A stretch of 64,000 nucleotides of DNA, taken from the NCBI GenBank assembly GCA_015956445.1, contig WIUZ02000010.1, positions 310,001 to 374,000 of the forward strand, read 5' to 3'. This stretch comes from Thelephora terrestris. Lineage: Eukaryota; Basidiomycota; Agaricomycetes; Thelephorales; Thelephoraceae. The translations under genes and the position numbers were made by a program. The notes beneath the pieces are model-generated. The model did not search any database. It was not told the origin of the DNA and worked only from the letters and a program-made list of their open reading frames with translations. This document shows positions 36,097-48,083 of this stretch, piece by piece. Position 1 is the stretch's first letter; every line of letters starts with the position of its first letter.

Positions 36097-39000
36097 ATGG
36101 CGTCCAACAAACCGAACAAACTGGCGTTCTTGTCGATGCCAGCACCAGCTTCTTATGTGGCTGGTCTTGGTCGAGGGTGGGTTTCGTTCGCAGTCACGTT
36201 CCCAGGGTTTACGTTGACGTCCATTTCAAAGAGCTTCTGGTTTCACGACTCGTTCTGATATTGGTCCAGCCCGAGAAGGTCCTTCTGCTGAGACGATCGC
36301 GTGCGTTCTTCGAAACGCCTTGCTACTGAACTAAATTGATCGGTTTCGCAGGGAAGCCCAAGCACGCAGGGGAGAGGAACCTGACGTTGACCCGGAACAG
36401 TTTCAAGACCCAGACAACGAATACGGGCTGTTCGCCGGAACAACTTATGAGGCGGATGATGAGGAGGCGGACAAGATTTACGAGCAGGTGGATAAGAACA
36501 TGGATGCGAGGCGGAGAGCCCGGAGGTGCGTAGCTCAGTTTGCAAACCTGTGTCTTGCATTTTATCGACGCGTGACATAGGGAAGCGCGGGAAGAGGCTG
36601 AGCTTGCTAAACACCGTGCGGAACGACCAAAGCTACAGCAACAGTTTGTTGACCTCAAGCGAGGTCTCGCTGCTGTAACTGACGAAGAATGGACTAACAT
36701 CCCAGAGGTGGGCAATCTCACCCGAAAGAAAAGAAAAAGGGATTTTGAAAGGTCTTGGGCCGTTCCCGATAGTGTTATCGTAGGGAACCGAGCTTCTACA
36801 GAATATGAAAGCTCCCTGGACGCTCAACAGCAGGTGAGTTGCGCCTGACTAATCCTCCAAGTACATGTACACTAACTATGATTTATAGGCAACGGGTGGA
36901 TTTGAAACTCCTGCAAATTCTGGAACTTTGACAAATTTTGTGGAAATTGGACAAGCTCGTGACAAGATTCTGTCACTCAAGTTGGACCAGGTTTCGGGAG
37001 TGGCTTCAGGGACAGCGACGTCCGTCGACCCCAAGGGATACCTTACATCCCTCGACAGTGTAGCCATCAAGTCCGAAGCTGAGATTGGCGACATCAAGAG
37101 GGCTCGAATGCTCTTCGATTCCCTGGTCAAGTCGAATCCGAAACACGCTCCGGGGTGGATCGCTGCCGCATGTTTGGAGGAACACGCTGGGAGGATGGTT
37201 GCTGCGAGGAAACTTATCAAAGCTGGATGTGAACACTGTCCGAAGAGTGAAGATGTTTGGCTTGAAGCGGCCCGATTGCATGTACGTGCAATGCCGATAT
37301 AAACCCCCAAATATCGCTTATTCTAGGACTAGACCCCCGATGACGCTAAAGTCATTCTCGCCAATGCTGTTCAACACGTAGGTCAAAGCGTAAAAGTTTG
37401 GCTCGCCGCGGCTGACCTTGAACACGACATCAAAGCCAAAAAGCGTGTGCTGCGAAAGTGTAAGCTTCCCATCCTTTATCGTATTTTTATATTTCTCATT
37501 CACCATTGTTTCAGCCGTGGAACATATCCCCAACTCGGTACGACTTTGGAAAGAGACGGTCAACCTCGAGACGAATCCCGCAGATGTTCGTATTATCCTC
37601 TCTCGTGCCGTCGAAGTCATTCCCCTCTCTGTCGAATTGTGGTTAGCTCTCGCGAGGCTCGAGACCCCAGAGCGGGCGAAGGCCGTCCTTAACAAAGCCC
37701 GGAAAGCCATTCCAACGAGCCACGATATCTGGATAGCCGCCGGACGACTCCTCGAGCAAGAAGCGTACTCGAATGCCGATACTACTTCGGAGCAAAAGGA
37801 GAAGCAACTCGCTATGGTCGATAAGACCATTGAGGCCGGTGTTCGGGAACTTCGAAGGCACCAAGTCTTCCTCACGCGGGAGCAATGGCTCAAAGAGGCG
37901 GAGAAATGCGAGGAGGACGGATCAATGAGGACATGTGAGGCTATCGTGAAAGCCACGGTATCTATGGAGATCGAAGAGGAGGACAGGCTCGACACTTGGA
38001 TGGGAGACGCTGAGTCCGTTGAGGGAAGAGGAAAGGTTGGAACCGCCCGAGCAATTTTGGCCTACGCCCTGAAGGTGTTTCCAGACCGCAGGGAATTGTG
38101 GAGGAAAGCTGCGGAGCTGGAGAAATCCCATGGGACCCGGGAATCTCTCAACGCGATGTTGGAGCGAGCTGTTCAACACTGCCCTCAAGCAGAGACGTTG
38201 TGGTTGATGTGGGCGAAGGAGAAGTGGATTGGAGGAGACGTTCCTGCCGCTCGTGATGTCCTTGCCAAGGCCTTCGATGCTAATCCGGAAAGCGAACAAA
38301 TTTGGCTTGCCGCCGTAAAGATTGAAGCGGAGAACAAGGAGTACCAGGCCGCTCGTGATCTCTTGGTCCGTGCTCGTACAGTCGCAGATACAGAAAGGGT
38401 GAGTGGAACTATTGGCGCGCCAGCGTTTTGTACTCATCATCGTGGCCACAGATTTGGATGAAATCCGCAGTGTTCGAGCGACAACATGGTCAGGTCGAGG
38501 CCGCGATGGAGACGGTCAAAGCCGCTCTCGTAAAATTCCCAAAGTTCTCAAAGCTTTACATGATTCAAGGGCAAATTTATCAATCGCAGAAGAATTACGC
38601 CGCCGCTCGTGCCATATATGCTGCTGGTATGAAGCAGTGTCCCAAAGATGTCAAGTTGTGGATCTTGGCTAGTCGATTGGAGGAATTGGACGGAAAGAGT
38701 ATCAAGGCTCGAGCGTTGTTGGAGCGCGCGAGGATGGTGAATCCTGCTTCGGAGCAATTGTGGGCTGAGACGGTTGGCGTTGAGGAGAGGTCGGGTGGTG
38801 CGGCTCAGGCGAAGGCTATGCTTTCACGAGGTACGAAATGTCGGCACCGGGTTCCATGAATGACACCTCACCTGATATCTGTTCCAGGTCTCCAGGAATG
38901 TCCAGAGTCTGGTCTCCTATGGACAATGTCTGTCTGGTCGGAACCTCGACCAGCCAGGAAGACCCGTTCAGCTGACGCCCTCCGAAAAACGAAGGACAAC

Positions 39001-39297
39001 CCGTTGGTGATCTGCACCGTCGCGAGAATTTTCTGGTCCGAACGCAAGATTGAGAAAGCCCGAGAATGGTTCGGACGCGCGTTGGCGCAGGATAGCGATC
39101 TTGGAGATGTTTGGGCGTGGTGGTTAAAGTTTGAGAGGCAGCACGGGACGGAAGAAACCCGCCAGGAGGTGATCAACCGGTGCGTGGCCGCTGAGCCGCA
39201 TCATTCGCCGGTTTGGGAGTCCATCGCGAAGGATGATAAGAATCTTGGTAAGGGAACGAAGGAGATCTTGGAGCTAGTTGCAGATGTTATACAGTAG
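36097..39297 (+). CDS. PRP6: Pre-mRNA splicing factor Prp6/Prp1 (U5 snRNP)
   Basis: Nine exons (36097-36176, 36232-36300, 36352-36525, 36581-36833, 36889-37281, 37333-37459, 37515-38398, 38452-38830, 38888-39297) join in phase to 922 residues. The N-terminal PRP1 domain starts [25 protein letters not shown] and carries [20 protein letters not shown], quoted here in short parts. It is followed by more than a dozen HAT/TPR-like helical repeats, seen as recurring (LW)xxAAxLE patterns such as [10 protein letters not shown] and [10 protein letters not shown]. Prp6 bridges U5 and U4/U6 in the tri-snRNP and is essential for spliceosome assembly. Conservation across the length and clean introns mark it as intact. 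Confidence 0.93.
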
Positions 39298-39430
39298 GTT
39301 TTCCCTCGGGAAGATTGGATATTATCCACTCCCCACCATGCTACCTCCCCCAGGGTATAGTACATGCGTACAGTATTGCCTACAGTTCAGAGAAGATGTT
39401 GTACAGAGTTTCAGTGCTATGTCGATTTTA

Positions 39431-41775
39431 TCATCGTGAAGTCGTCATAGATGGCGTGGGTGAGTTTTCTAGCGTGAATCTGCCGAGGTATTGGCAAATC
39501 GAATTCATGGATGGGCGAGAGGTGGGGTCCTTGTGCCAGCAGTCATCCATCATTTCGCATAAAGCTGATGCATGAGAGTAGGGTACGCCGATACAGATCA
39601 TGGAGGCACAGTGAGAAGGTTTCTGGCCAGCCAGAAGGTCTACTGTAACTCCATGATCGTGTTTCCTGAGCGGGAACGGGACAAGTCCCGTCAAAACCTG
39701 TGGGTGCATAAAATAACTAACGATGCCCATCTGGCCACGAAATGATAGAACGGATCGAACCTCCATGGCGACTCCACCAAAGGCGTAAACATCGCTCTGC
39801 GTCGTAATCCGCGGGGTGACGTCATCGACCATAGCCCAAATTAACTCCGGAGCCAACCACCTTGTGGACCCCGCGAAGGATGAAGTGGGGTTTGCAAGTT
39901 TTAGAACGTCGGAAAAGTCTTCGATGACCTTGGATACTCCGAAATCTGTGATTTTGGCGTGTCCGTTCTGGTCGATCAAGATGTTTCCCTGAAGCAAGCA
40001 CGTTCGTTTATGTTAGGTTGGTCCGGGTTGTGAGCGTCGGGCAGCTGGGCAGCACTCACCCCTTTCAGGTCACCGTGGATAACAGTTGGTTTGAAGTCGT
40101 GTAAGTATGAAACGCCTGACGCCACTTGAAGTAGCTACACCAAGAGTTAGCGTTCAGGTTGCTACGGGAGCTATGGGGGAGATTACCAACCAAATTTACA
40201 CGGTCTGCATCCGGGTTGACCTCTCGCAAGTAATGCTTGATAGTCCCATGGTCGCACCAAGAAGATACCATCCCCAACGTCACTGGGAGTTGTATGATCC
40301 CAAACAGAGTCGCGATCGAGGGATGTGACAGTCTGTGCCACGTCAGTACCTCCTCTTTGAGCCTCTGGAAAAAGCACCAAAGTCAGCGCCGTATCCAACC
40401 TTCGCGAATCGAACGCGCGACACTGACCTTCACCAGCTTGTCTTTGACGTCTTGCATCATCTGTTGCCGAAGCACCTTCACCGCAACGTTCGTTTCATCT
40501 CCCCCATGGTCCGGACCACTCCACAGACCTTTCCACACATCCGCGAACCCGCCAAAAGCTATCGGGGTATCTCCAACCATGCGAACCTCATCCGTTAGAT
40601 CTGCTATCGCAATGGTTCCTTTCAGGATGAGCGTCTTTGTGACGCTTTCCTTTAGGTCCTTCTGACGACAGCGTACACGGAGGGCGAGGTACAGTGAAGC
40701 GGTGGTGCTGGTTCCTTCCCCGTTTCGTTCGAAAGCTGAGATGGAGAGCGCCATGGAGGGCAGGGAGGAGAAATATAAAGTTTGTGGATAAGATTGGAAG
40801 AGGTTCGCGTTGCGCATGTCAACGTCCTCTTCTTTCTCGTTGTAGACTGTGATGAAGTCTCCTCCGTCCTTGACGTCGCCAGCCCGGCCAAATAGGTACA
40901 AAGCGGTAGTAGGGGTAAGAGGGAAGAACATGTCACTGAACTTGCCCCCGTCCCCATCCCCTTCGTCCAGGAAGGTATAACACGACCGTCCCAAGATGTA
41001 CTGCTGTTTCCCGCTCGCTACGCTGATCAAGATTTCGACGGATTCCGGCTTGCACAACCGCAAGAAAGCCTCTTCGATGTGAAGGATTGCGTTTGAATTC
41101 GAACGAAGACTGCGGTCCGTACGAAGGAACCGGCGGAACGTGAGAAGCACCGTCCTCTTCCGGACGATGTCGAAGCTTTCGAGTTTGCTGGCGTAAGATG
41201 TGGTGTTGCAGTGCCGGGCTCGTAACCATTTGATGTAAGCGGGTGTGACGATTCCGCATCCTGTGAGCGCCTCTGAGTAGCGCTGGCTGTTCCTGTACCA
41301 GAGGAAGACGAAAAACTTTCGAATGACGCTCATCTGGTACGAGCCGAGTTTTAAGGAAGTGGGAGATCTGGTCGTGAGAGCCCCAAGAGCTTGAGATAGG
41401 ATAGACTCTGCCTCGTTCTCTAGGATCCTGAAGGCTTCGTTTGCTTCGTGAAGCGTTTGCTGGTACTCTGCACGCAGGTCATCGCATCCCAGTTGGCTTG
41501 ACTCGAGAAAGTTAAAGTCCCGGAATATGTCGGTAGGTTCTTCTGGTATCCTCCTTGTTTCTGTGAGGTTGGAGTCGTCCGGGGTAAAGATGTGGAGTCG
41601 GTGAGGATCGGTCCGATTAGGGCCTCTATGAGCCCAGAGCGATTCGGTTCAGTGTCTAAGATGAAAGTGAAGGGCTACGGCGAAACATCGCCCACGAAAA
41701 CCGGGTCACGTACACGTCGGATAACCAAAACTTCCACAGGAACTGCGGAACATAAGGAGTGGTCTCTGTGGTCAT
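39431..41775 (-). CDS. DUF4238-protein kinase fusion
   Basis: Exons 41714-41775, 40428-41625, 40191-40364, 40060-40134, 39761-39988 and 39431-39697 join in phase to 667 residues. Residues about 1-270 form a DUF4238-type domain: TPYVPQFLWKFW at the start, EEPTDIFRDFNF, then KFFVFLWYRNSQRY, and PLTPTTALYLFGR with FQSYPQTLYFSS. A protein kinase follows: glycine loop FGGFADVWKG, lysine VAVKVLRQ, catalytic loop HGDLKGGNIL, DFG in KITDFGVSK, activation segment FAGSTRWLAPEL and SDVYAFGGVAMEV. All catalytic residues are intact. The kinase resembles TKL-type domains expanded in Agaricomycetes. The role of DUF4238 is unknown; as a fused sensor it could control the kinase. Confidence 0.85.
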
Positions 41776-42741
41776 GAATGCGGACGAGGGCGGCCCTCAT
41801 ACGTCGAAAGAGGCCTGTCGGAAGGGGGGAGCCGGAGGGACGTTGATGGTAATCGCCAGGTTGGAACCAGCTTTATGAGAATCAATGACACGACAGCGCC
41901 CACGCCCCCAAGTCAGAGTGGAGATCAGGGAATACGGTGAGTTGGCGGTGTGGGGCTGATTGGCAGTGCAGCGCTGTTTTACATAACCCGGAAAACGCCG
42001 TCGCACCCCCTGGTGACGAACTTTATGTACTGGATCAAGCACATCTGTTCCAGGAAACTGGGCAAAAATGTAAGGTGACCCGAGGTAGATTGGCCACATA
42101 TCGCGTCACCTCTGTGCCTGGGTGGATTTAGTTTGTTCGTTCCTGGCCCGTTTTTCTCACGATCGCTCCTCTTTCTAAAGTAGCAATATGGATTCGTGGA
42201 GCTGTCGGACCGGTACCCAACCGCCCCCGGGTTGGCTTCCTGTAGGCCATTCGGCCCCGAGCTTGTCCCGCAAACCGGAACAAGTTTGTCGAGGACTGAG
42301 GGGTCTTCAGTGGATTTTGTTTATGACCGTCCACAGACCCTCGGGACAGATCTAGCCGAGTCCTTGCTCGAAGGCTCTAGAGAGCGAAGTTTTTCTGGAG
42401 ACAACGCAATTGCAAACTTTGCCTTGTTTTCATCTGCCGCGGGCTCGCTGAACAAGGAAAGCTTGGCAAGGAAGAGCACAAACCGGCGGTGCGAAATAGC
42501 TTGGGGCAAGGGGGTGGGCTGTTCCCCTTTACAAGGTAAGACCGAATGACGGCAGGTGTAAACTACATCAGTGTGGTTGTTGTGAGGCGAGATTTCGCGT
42601 TGACGCCCGCAAGTGTGGAAAATTCAAGTTACACGGATGTTTATATGTACGTGCATTGTTGTACAAAGGTCAAAATAGTTAGCTTAGCCCTCTCGAACCT
42701 TGTCGTATTGTTGTGTGGATTCATTCCATCGGAACCCCCCG
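41776..42741. other. Intergenic, 5' flank of the kinase
   Basis: Promoter side of the kinase gene and 3' side of the phosphatidylserine synthase. Several short open frames, none credible. Confidence 0.5.
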
Positions 42742-44821
42742 TCAGTTAGCTTTGCGCTTGCCCATCCTCTTCTGGTGTCTGCGAATATACTCCCTAGCGG
42801 CGGGGATACCAAACTAACGACAGCCACGCGGGTTGAGTTACTGGTGGCTGCAGGATCAAGCAAAGGGCAGCTACTTACACGGAATACTGGATAGACGGTC
42901 AGGATGACAGCACCGAGAGACCACGCGAGTTTCACGTAGATTGGGAACGGTTCTGTAAACATCCCCCGACTCCACTTCCTGATTACCAAAAGCTCAGTAC
43001 AGATAGTTGCGAGTAGCAACCACGTATGCTGTCCCATCCGGATCGCCCTCCTGTGTCGTTAGAATCAAAAGGGGTAAGTTTCGCACTCAAGCCTGTCAGT
43101 GGGGTGGTGGCGAACCGTGGGTCATTGATATACTGGTATAACTCCCTAACCGCAGGTAGACCGCATAGGAAGATCCCGGCTAATCGGCCGATGATAATCG
43201 GATGATCCGGTTCCATCCACAGCAAGGTCTGCGGACGCGATATGAGTCGACGTCAATGTTAAGTAGGGTTGGAATACCTTTAAGTAGAACGGGTTTAGTT
43301 CCGCCACTAAAAAGACCGCCAGCAGCATCACCACGGTGATGTAATGGAGGAAGTCAGTACTGCCTGCCCATTTGAAGGCGGTGAAGTCGTGAGGCGAAAA
43401 TTGCTGCATGGCGCGCTTAGCCTTTGACCGGAGTCCACGAGTCTGTCGAATGCCTCGCCATTCGTAATGCTACCAGGTGGCGATAACGGCGGATTAGTCT
43501 CACTTCAAGATACATAGGCCAAGAACAACCTTGACTTCGAAGTATTGACAAGTCTTCATGCCTGGGTAGAAGTTACATTCAGGCACCCGAGAAAGTTGAT
43601 CAATGACCCACCGAGATAGGTCCCTAACCAGTTACAGATCAAGACGTCCAATACCCACTACATAGGAGGTTGAGAAATACGGCCGATGTCGTGGAAGTAT
43701 CGACCTTACGTGATCCCACCAACACTGCGTGAATGTAAGTCACTGCGAAAAAGTGAAGCGGCGAGAATGGAAGCACCTCCTCGAAATTAGCGAGTTGGTG
43801 TTGTAAACTGTATTCCGCAAGTTCAAATGCAATACTCAGGATCTAAGAGCGCGAAATTAGAGGCGGCGCACTTATGAATGGAGGATATTGTGCACAAACC
43901 CAGCAGAACCAATAATCACGGAGAATCAAAGCCTTACAAAACCATCCCAGGGCATGCGCAACGCAGAAGATATCAAGTGCGTCCTGATGAAGGCAAGGTC
44001 AATATATGTTGGGATATAGGATGGCCTAAACTCACGAAGACATTCTGAACAGTTAATGCACAGTTCTCTCCATAACTTTTCTCAGGAAGTGGCCGACCGA
44101 GGTTAGGATCAATGTACGTGAGTAATTCCCGCGCAGAGTCAATATCTTGAAAAAGCAGGAAGACGAGTGCGAGTTCGTATAACAAGTTTATGCCAAGGAT
44201 TATTCTCCAGAAGGATGGGTGGGGACGGATGTATGGACCGTCGCGGAACTGGAGCATCGAGAATAACAGGAACGAGACTATAGAGGCATATATCCCACTA
44301 TCAAATCTTGAGTACCAAGTCAAGGCGTTTAGGTGGGCGCGGAACGCACACTCGTCGTTTGTCACGGCCTTCCTCGAGAACATCCGGGGTTGTAGCTACA
44401 TATGCCAACGCTCCGAGGGCGAGGGCAAGAGCGGTTAACGTTAAGGGTCTGTAGAAAAACCTGTGGTGGACGTGTTATCAAACGCCCATGCAATCGGGTC
44501 CAGGTAACTCAGGGCGTACTCCACACTGGTATCCAACGTCTCTTGGAATGGCTCGATCTTAGTGTAAGACTCGGTTCTATCGGCCTAAGCGCGGTCATAG
44601 GTTATGAGGAGCTTCTCAAGACACAAAGCGGACTCACATCGTACCCTAGATGAGAATTGGTCAGCGGTCGAAGATCCGAATCACACAACGGGACGCGTAC
44701 ACCGAACTGGCATGCCATGGAGACCTGGAGCGGGTTCTGGATCAACCTCTGGATGCGAGTCCGAGTCATCTACTTGAGAGATTGTAGAAGTATCTGGGTC
44801 TTCCGAGGTTGCTAGAGCCAT
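42742..44821 (-). CDS. Base-exchange type phosphatidylserine synthase (PSS1/2 family)
   Basis: About eleven exons give a polytopic membrane protein. The family core is unmistakable: [77 protein letters not shown] and MKTCQYFEVK, followed by several membrane helices. The N-terminus is acidic, and the end is basic (HQKRMGKRKAN if the acceptor is as I chose). Such enzymes, located in the ER in animals and plants, swap the head group of phosphatidylcholine or phosphatidylethanolamine for serine. This differs from yeast Cho1, which uses CDP-diacylglycerol. Between FDNTSTT and the first membrane helix (TLTALALALGALAYV) the frame breaks by one base near 44455. A 51-nt alternative intron rescues the frame but removes half the helix. 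Confidence 0.8.
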
Positions 44822-45067
44822 TGTGAACAGAAGTTGACAACCGCGAGGCCTTGTGGGGAAAGTCAAGGTACCCGTGCGGATTAGTCACGTGGTTGGATCA
44901 AACGTGTTGCGCGAGCGCTTAACCTGTGATGTCATCTCACCCACACGTTGATCAATACCGTAAAGCTCTGCAAGGTTAACATTAACCGCGAACTTAGTCT
45001 AGTCCCGGCGACGGTCGGAGGCTCACCTGTGATCGCGGGCGCGATCGGTGGACTGATTGCAGGTTTC

Positions 45068-45125
45068 GCCTCTAGACCGTCTTGTGAAATTGTATCGAGG
45101 ACGGGGGGGTGCCCCAATTTGGAAG
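45068..45125 (-). repeat. Inverted repeat, left copy (HPPVLDT coding-like segment)
   Basis: About 57 bp read on the minus strand match 46674-46731 on the plus strand at roughly 85% by eye. Both hold a C7 run followed by CGTCCTCGATACAA. On the minus strand a 72-codon open frame (44932-45150) reads KLGHPPVLDTISQDGL; the right copy encodes HPPVLDTNSPDGL in the same frame. Both therefore look like exon fragments of one unknown gene family. Confidence 0.6.
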
Positions 45126-45721
45126 TCGGCTTCGTTGAATTGCTGGCCATTTTGGAGGGTCAGAATGCTCTTCTGGGAGGGAGATCGGGTGAGAAGCAAC
45201 TCGAGGATCACAAGCATGTATATTTGGAAGTCGAAAACCTGTTTTGGGCACACGCGTCCAGAGCAGCACGGGCGTGGTAATGGGGGAGAAAGATCTTGAT
45301 ATTTACTATCCTCCACCCACCTGGGTCCCCATTAGCGATGAATAGATATCGCTACAGGACACGATGTTTTTGTAACCTCAACCCCAGGAAACTACCGCCA
45401 TGAAGTCCCGAGTAGACGCACCTCGCGTTCGGACAATGCAAACGAGACAGCCAGGCGAGAAGACCGGTCGTCAAATCAGCAAGTTCTAGCCGACGCGAGC
45501 GCAGAATTCACAGAGCTCCAAACGGTGAAACGGGTCCTGCAAGTCCTAAAGGAGGGGAGAATGGACGTGGTCGGATTCCTTGACGCGTTGTGTTGGGGAA
45601 ACTTGTTGGCTGTCACGGACCCAACCACGAGGTCTGCCACCCGCGAATGATGAAATCAAGTGCTGCGAGGTTTGCTGCGCCACCGTCCATCGGTCAGACA
45701 AGTGGGCCGATATTGTGCCTA

Positions 45722-46691
45722 TCATGACTCAAGGTTTAGATGAAATGTTTTTTCAGCGGTCATCTCAAGTACGACCCGAACGCGCGTTAGCATATCTGGG
45801 GGCATTGTTGCCGAGGTTGCCAGAACAGGCACCCCTCGGGGCACAAATGAGCGGAGTGCCTCCAGGGTTGAGTAGTGTTTTCTAAATTCTGCTCCCCACT
45901 GTTCGACACAACGCGCCTCGTCAATGACCATAAATTAGATGCGGCTCCACTGAGGCTCTTTGAAGAGTCTTGCAAAACCGAAGTCACCCAGACACGTCTC
46001 TGGAGAGAGAGGTCAAGAGTATTCGATAATGTTATTCTTTCACGCCCTGTGGGTTCTGTGAACAAACGCGAGCGCATATAGTGAGCATTTGAAACTCACA
46101 TTCTGTGTAGACCCTTCTCGAGCATTCCATGTATCACGGTTTACGGCGACAGCGAATATTTTGAGCTTCTCGGTTAAAAATCGAGCCTAAACACAGAAGC
46201 ACCATAGTGAGGTCCACTATCACGAGTGAAAGCCTTTGCCATACGTGAGAGTCCGCCTCGAGTTCATTCAGTGGCGAAATGACCAGGCATATCCTGTCGT
46301 GATTTTCTTCCAGAAGCAACGGTATAGCCCCAAGGTAAAGTCTTTCCAGACCCAGTACCGGCGATAACAGTCGCGTCTAACCCCAGGGCCAGTGCTTCAG
46401 AAACGTCAATCTGCCAGCCGTCCGGCTTAATCGTGGACACAACGCAGTCACCAGAGTCAGAGTCTGTGCCGTATAGCCCGAGAGTCGTATCCTGCCTTCT
46501 TCGTACGTGCCTCGGAGAGAAGCCTGAATGAGAGCCCTCTCTCTTGCTCGAGAGAGCTTTTCATGGTTCACGGCAAGGTGTATTATCTCAAAAAAAAATC
46601 GAATATCCAGCAGATCTGGATGGCGATCGGGCGCCTTTCCCGACACTTCGAAAAACGAACCAACCCCTGCCTCCTTCCAAATTGAGAGCAC
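45722..46691 (-). pseudogene. RecQ-like DEAD/DEAH helicase remnant
   Basis: The minus strand shows ordered helicase pieces in different frames. Walker A region GWQIDVSEALALGLDATVIAG continues to TGSGKT; then LLLEENHDRICLVISPLNEL (motif Ia); VAVNRDTWNAREG; FKEPQWSRI, a stop; and then FMVIDEARCVEQWGAEFRKH (motif II). The last piece is VPVLATSATMPP (motif III). Frameshifts separate the first blocks, motif II has changed from DEAH to DEAR, and the C-terminal RecA lobe is missing. Helicases of this kind are multicopy in Agaricomycetes. This copy cannot be functional. Confidence 0.75.
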
Positions 46692-46731
46692 CCCCCCGTC
46701 CTCGATACAAATTCACCAGACGGTCTAAAGC
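46674..46731 (+). repeat. Inverted repeat, right copy
   Basis: Partner of 45068-45125 in opposite orientation, 1.5 kb away, with the RecQ remnant lying between them. A stop interrupts its open frame directly before HPPVLDT. Confidence 0.6.
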
Positions 46732-46936
46732 CCCATCCTGCAATGTGATCGTGGCGAGCTGACCGGATGGAGCCGAGACTACCGCGAACTAGGTTTGATG
46801 CGACCGTCAGGGTTGGGTGTGGCGATTAACGTGCACATTTCGAGACCCAGGTGAAAACCACTACATGGACCGTTTCTCTTCGGCGTCGATCTTCGCGCTT
46901 GCCGTTGTTGGTTTTAGTTTGAACATTCAAGCTGCT

Positions 46937-46944
46937 ACATAAAG
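46937..46944 (+). promoter_or_regulatory. TATA-like element of the Kre9/KNH-type gene
   Basis: ACATAAAG lies about 45 bases before the start codon at 46988, in an otherwise GC-balanced region. Position and sequence suit a fungal TATA element, but the match is weak. Confidence 0.3.
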
Positions 46945-46987
46945 GCCAGCTTGAACATGGGCCGAAACCATTTCCCTTCTCTAAGCC

Positions 46988-47726
46988 ATGTTCTTATCCG
47001 TTGTCTACGCCGCCACAGTCGCTCTTTTATCTCTTCCCTCTTTTGTGTACGCCTCTCCTCTTGTCGCGCGGGCAGGCCATGGAGTCTGGAATCCACCCAT
47101 CACAGCACCCGGAGCGGGGGATGTCTGGGCAGTTGGTTCTACTCAGCTCGTCACTTGGAATACCGACAACATCCCACCTTCTGCAGTGAACAGAACCGGT
47201 ACCCTCCTTCTGGGATATCTCGACGAAGGCACCCACGGCGAGAACCTGGATACCTGTCAGTCATAGAAAGCAGTCCAAACTCCTTGGGTTGTCTGACGAC
47301 TGCCGACAGATCGTCCCCTTGCAGATGGTTTCCCCCTCACCGACCGCTATGTACGTATTCTGGTCCCCGATGTCAAGCCCCGCGATACCTACATTGTCGT
47401 TCGTACGTGTATGCACTCGCTCACGAGACCAACCGTTCACAACTCGCATAGTTATGGGTAATTCTGGCAACGCCTCCCCAGAATTTAGGATTGTGAAGGA
47501 CCGCTCGAACCCTGCTATCACCCATGAAGCCTTCGATGACACGATTTCACGTCATAACCCGGATGGTCATGACTCCGAAGTTGGTCCCGTCGACACCGAG
47601 CAGATTCCCAACGAAAGTCATCCACATGCACAATGCAAAGGACGTCACTCAGGCTCTGGAAGTGGAAGGACCTCGGGTCATGCAGAGGATACACCTCCAG
47701 ACCAGGGACCAGACAAGCCCTGCTGA
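46988..47726 (+). CDS. Secreted Kre9/KNH-type Ig-like domain protein
   Basis: Exons 46988-47255, 47310-47402 and 47452-47726 join in phase to 211 residues. A signal peptide (MFLSVVYAATVALLSLPSF) is followed by the single Kre9/Knh1 N-terminal domain. This shows ITAPGAGDVWAVGSTQLVTW, TGTLLLGYLDEG, HGENLD, PLADGFPLTD, ILVPDVKPRDTYIVV and GNSGNASPEFRI. Such domains occur in Ser/Thr-rich wall proteins linked to beta-1,6-glucan. Here the C-terminus is hydrophilic and His/Gly/Ser-rich without a GPI signal, so the protein should be secreted freely. Confidence 0.8.
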
Positions 47727-48083
47727 ATGGCGTGGTGTTCGCAACCAAGCGGTGGCCGCTTTCGTCGATCTAGAGAGTCACTTTACAGAATCACCTACCT
47801 CACATTCTTTTTATCTGGCGTGTAGTACAGTACGAGTTATTTTAATGTCTTAATTTTGTTTCCCATTGGCGCAACAGACGTGCGTGGCACCCGTAGCAGG
47901 CGGCTGTGGGAAAACCATCCGGAACTGTGATCCGCCGGACTTGACCATGGTATGATTCGCGACCCCCTTCCTCCCCCTTCCGTCACAGCTATGCAGTCCG
48001 TCGTCGAACCTTCAGCGTTCCGAGCGAAGATTGCTGGGCTCATATCTCTTTTAAGGAGTACACGGCCTCGCAGGCCATTCTGG
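47727..48083. other. Intergenic between the Kre9-type and LYR genes
   Basis: No TATA element or gene is evident. An in-frame ATG at 47991 could lengthen the LYR protein by 31 residues. Confidence 0.4.
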
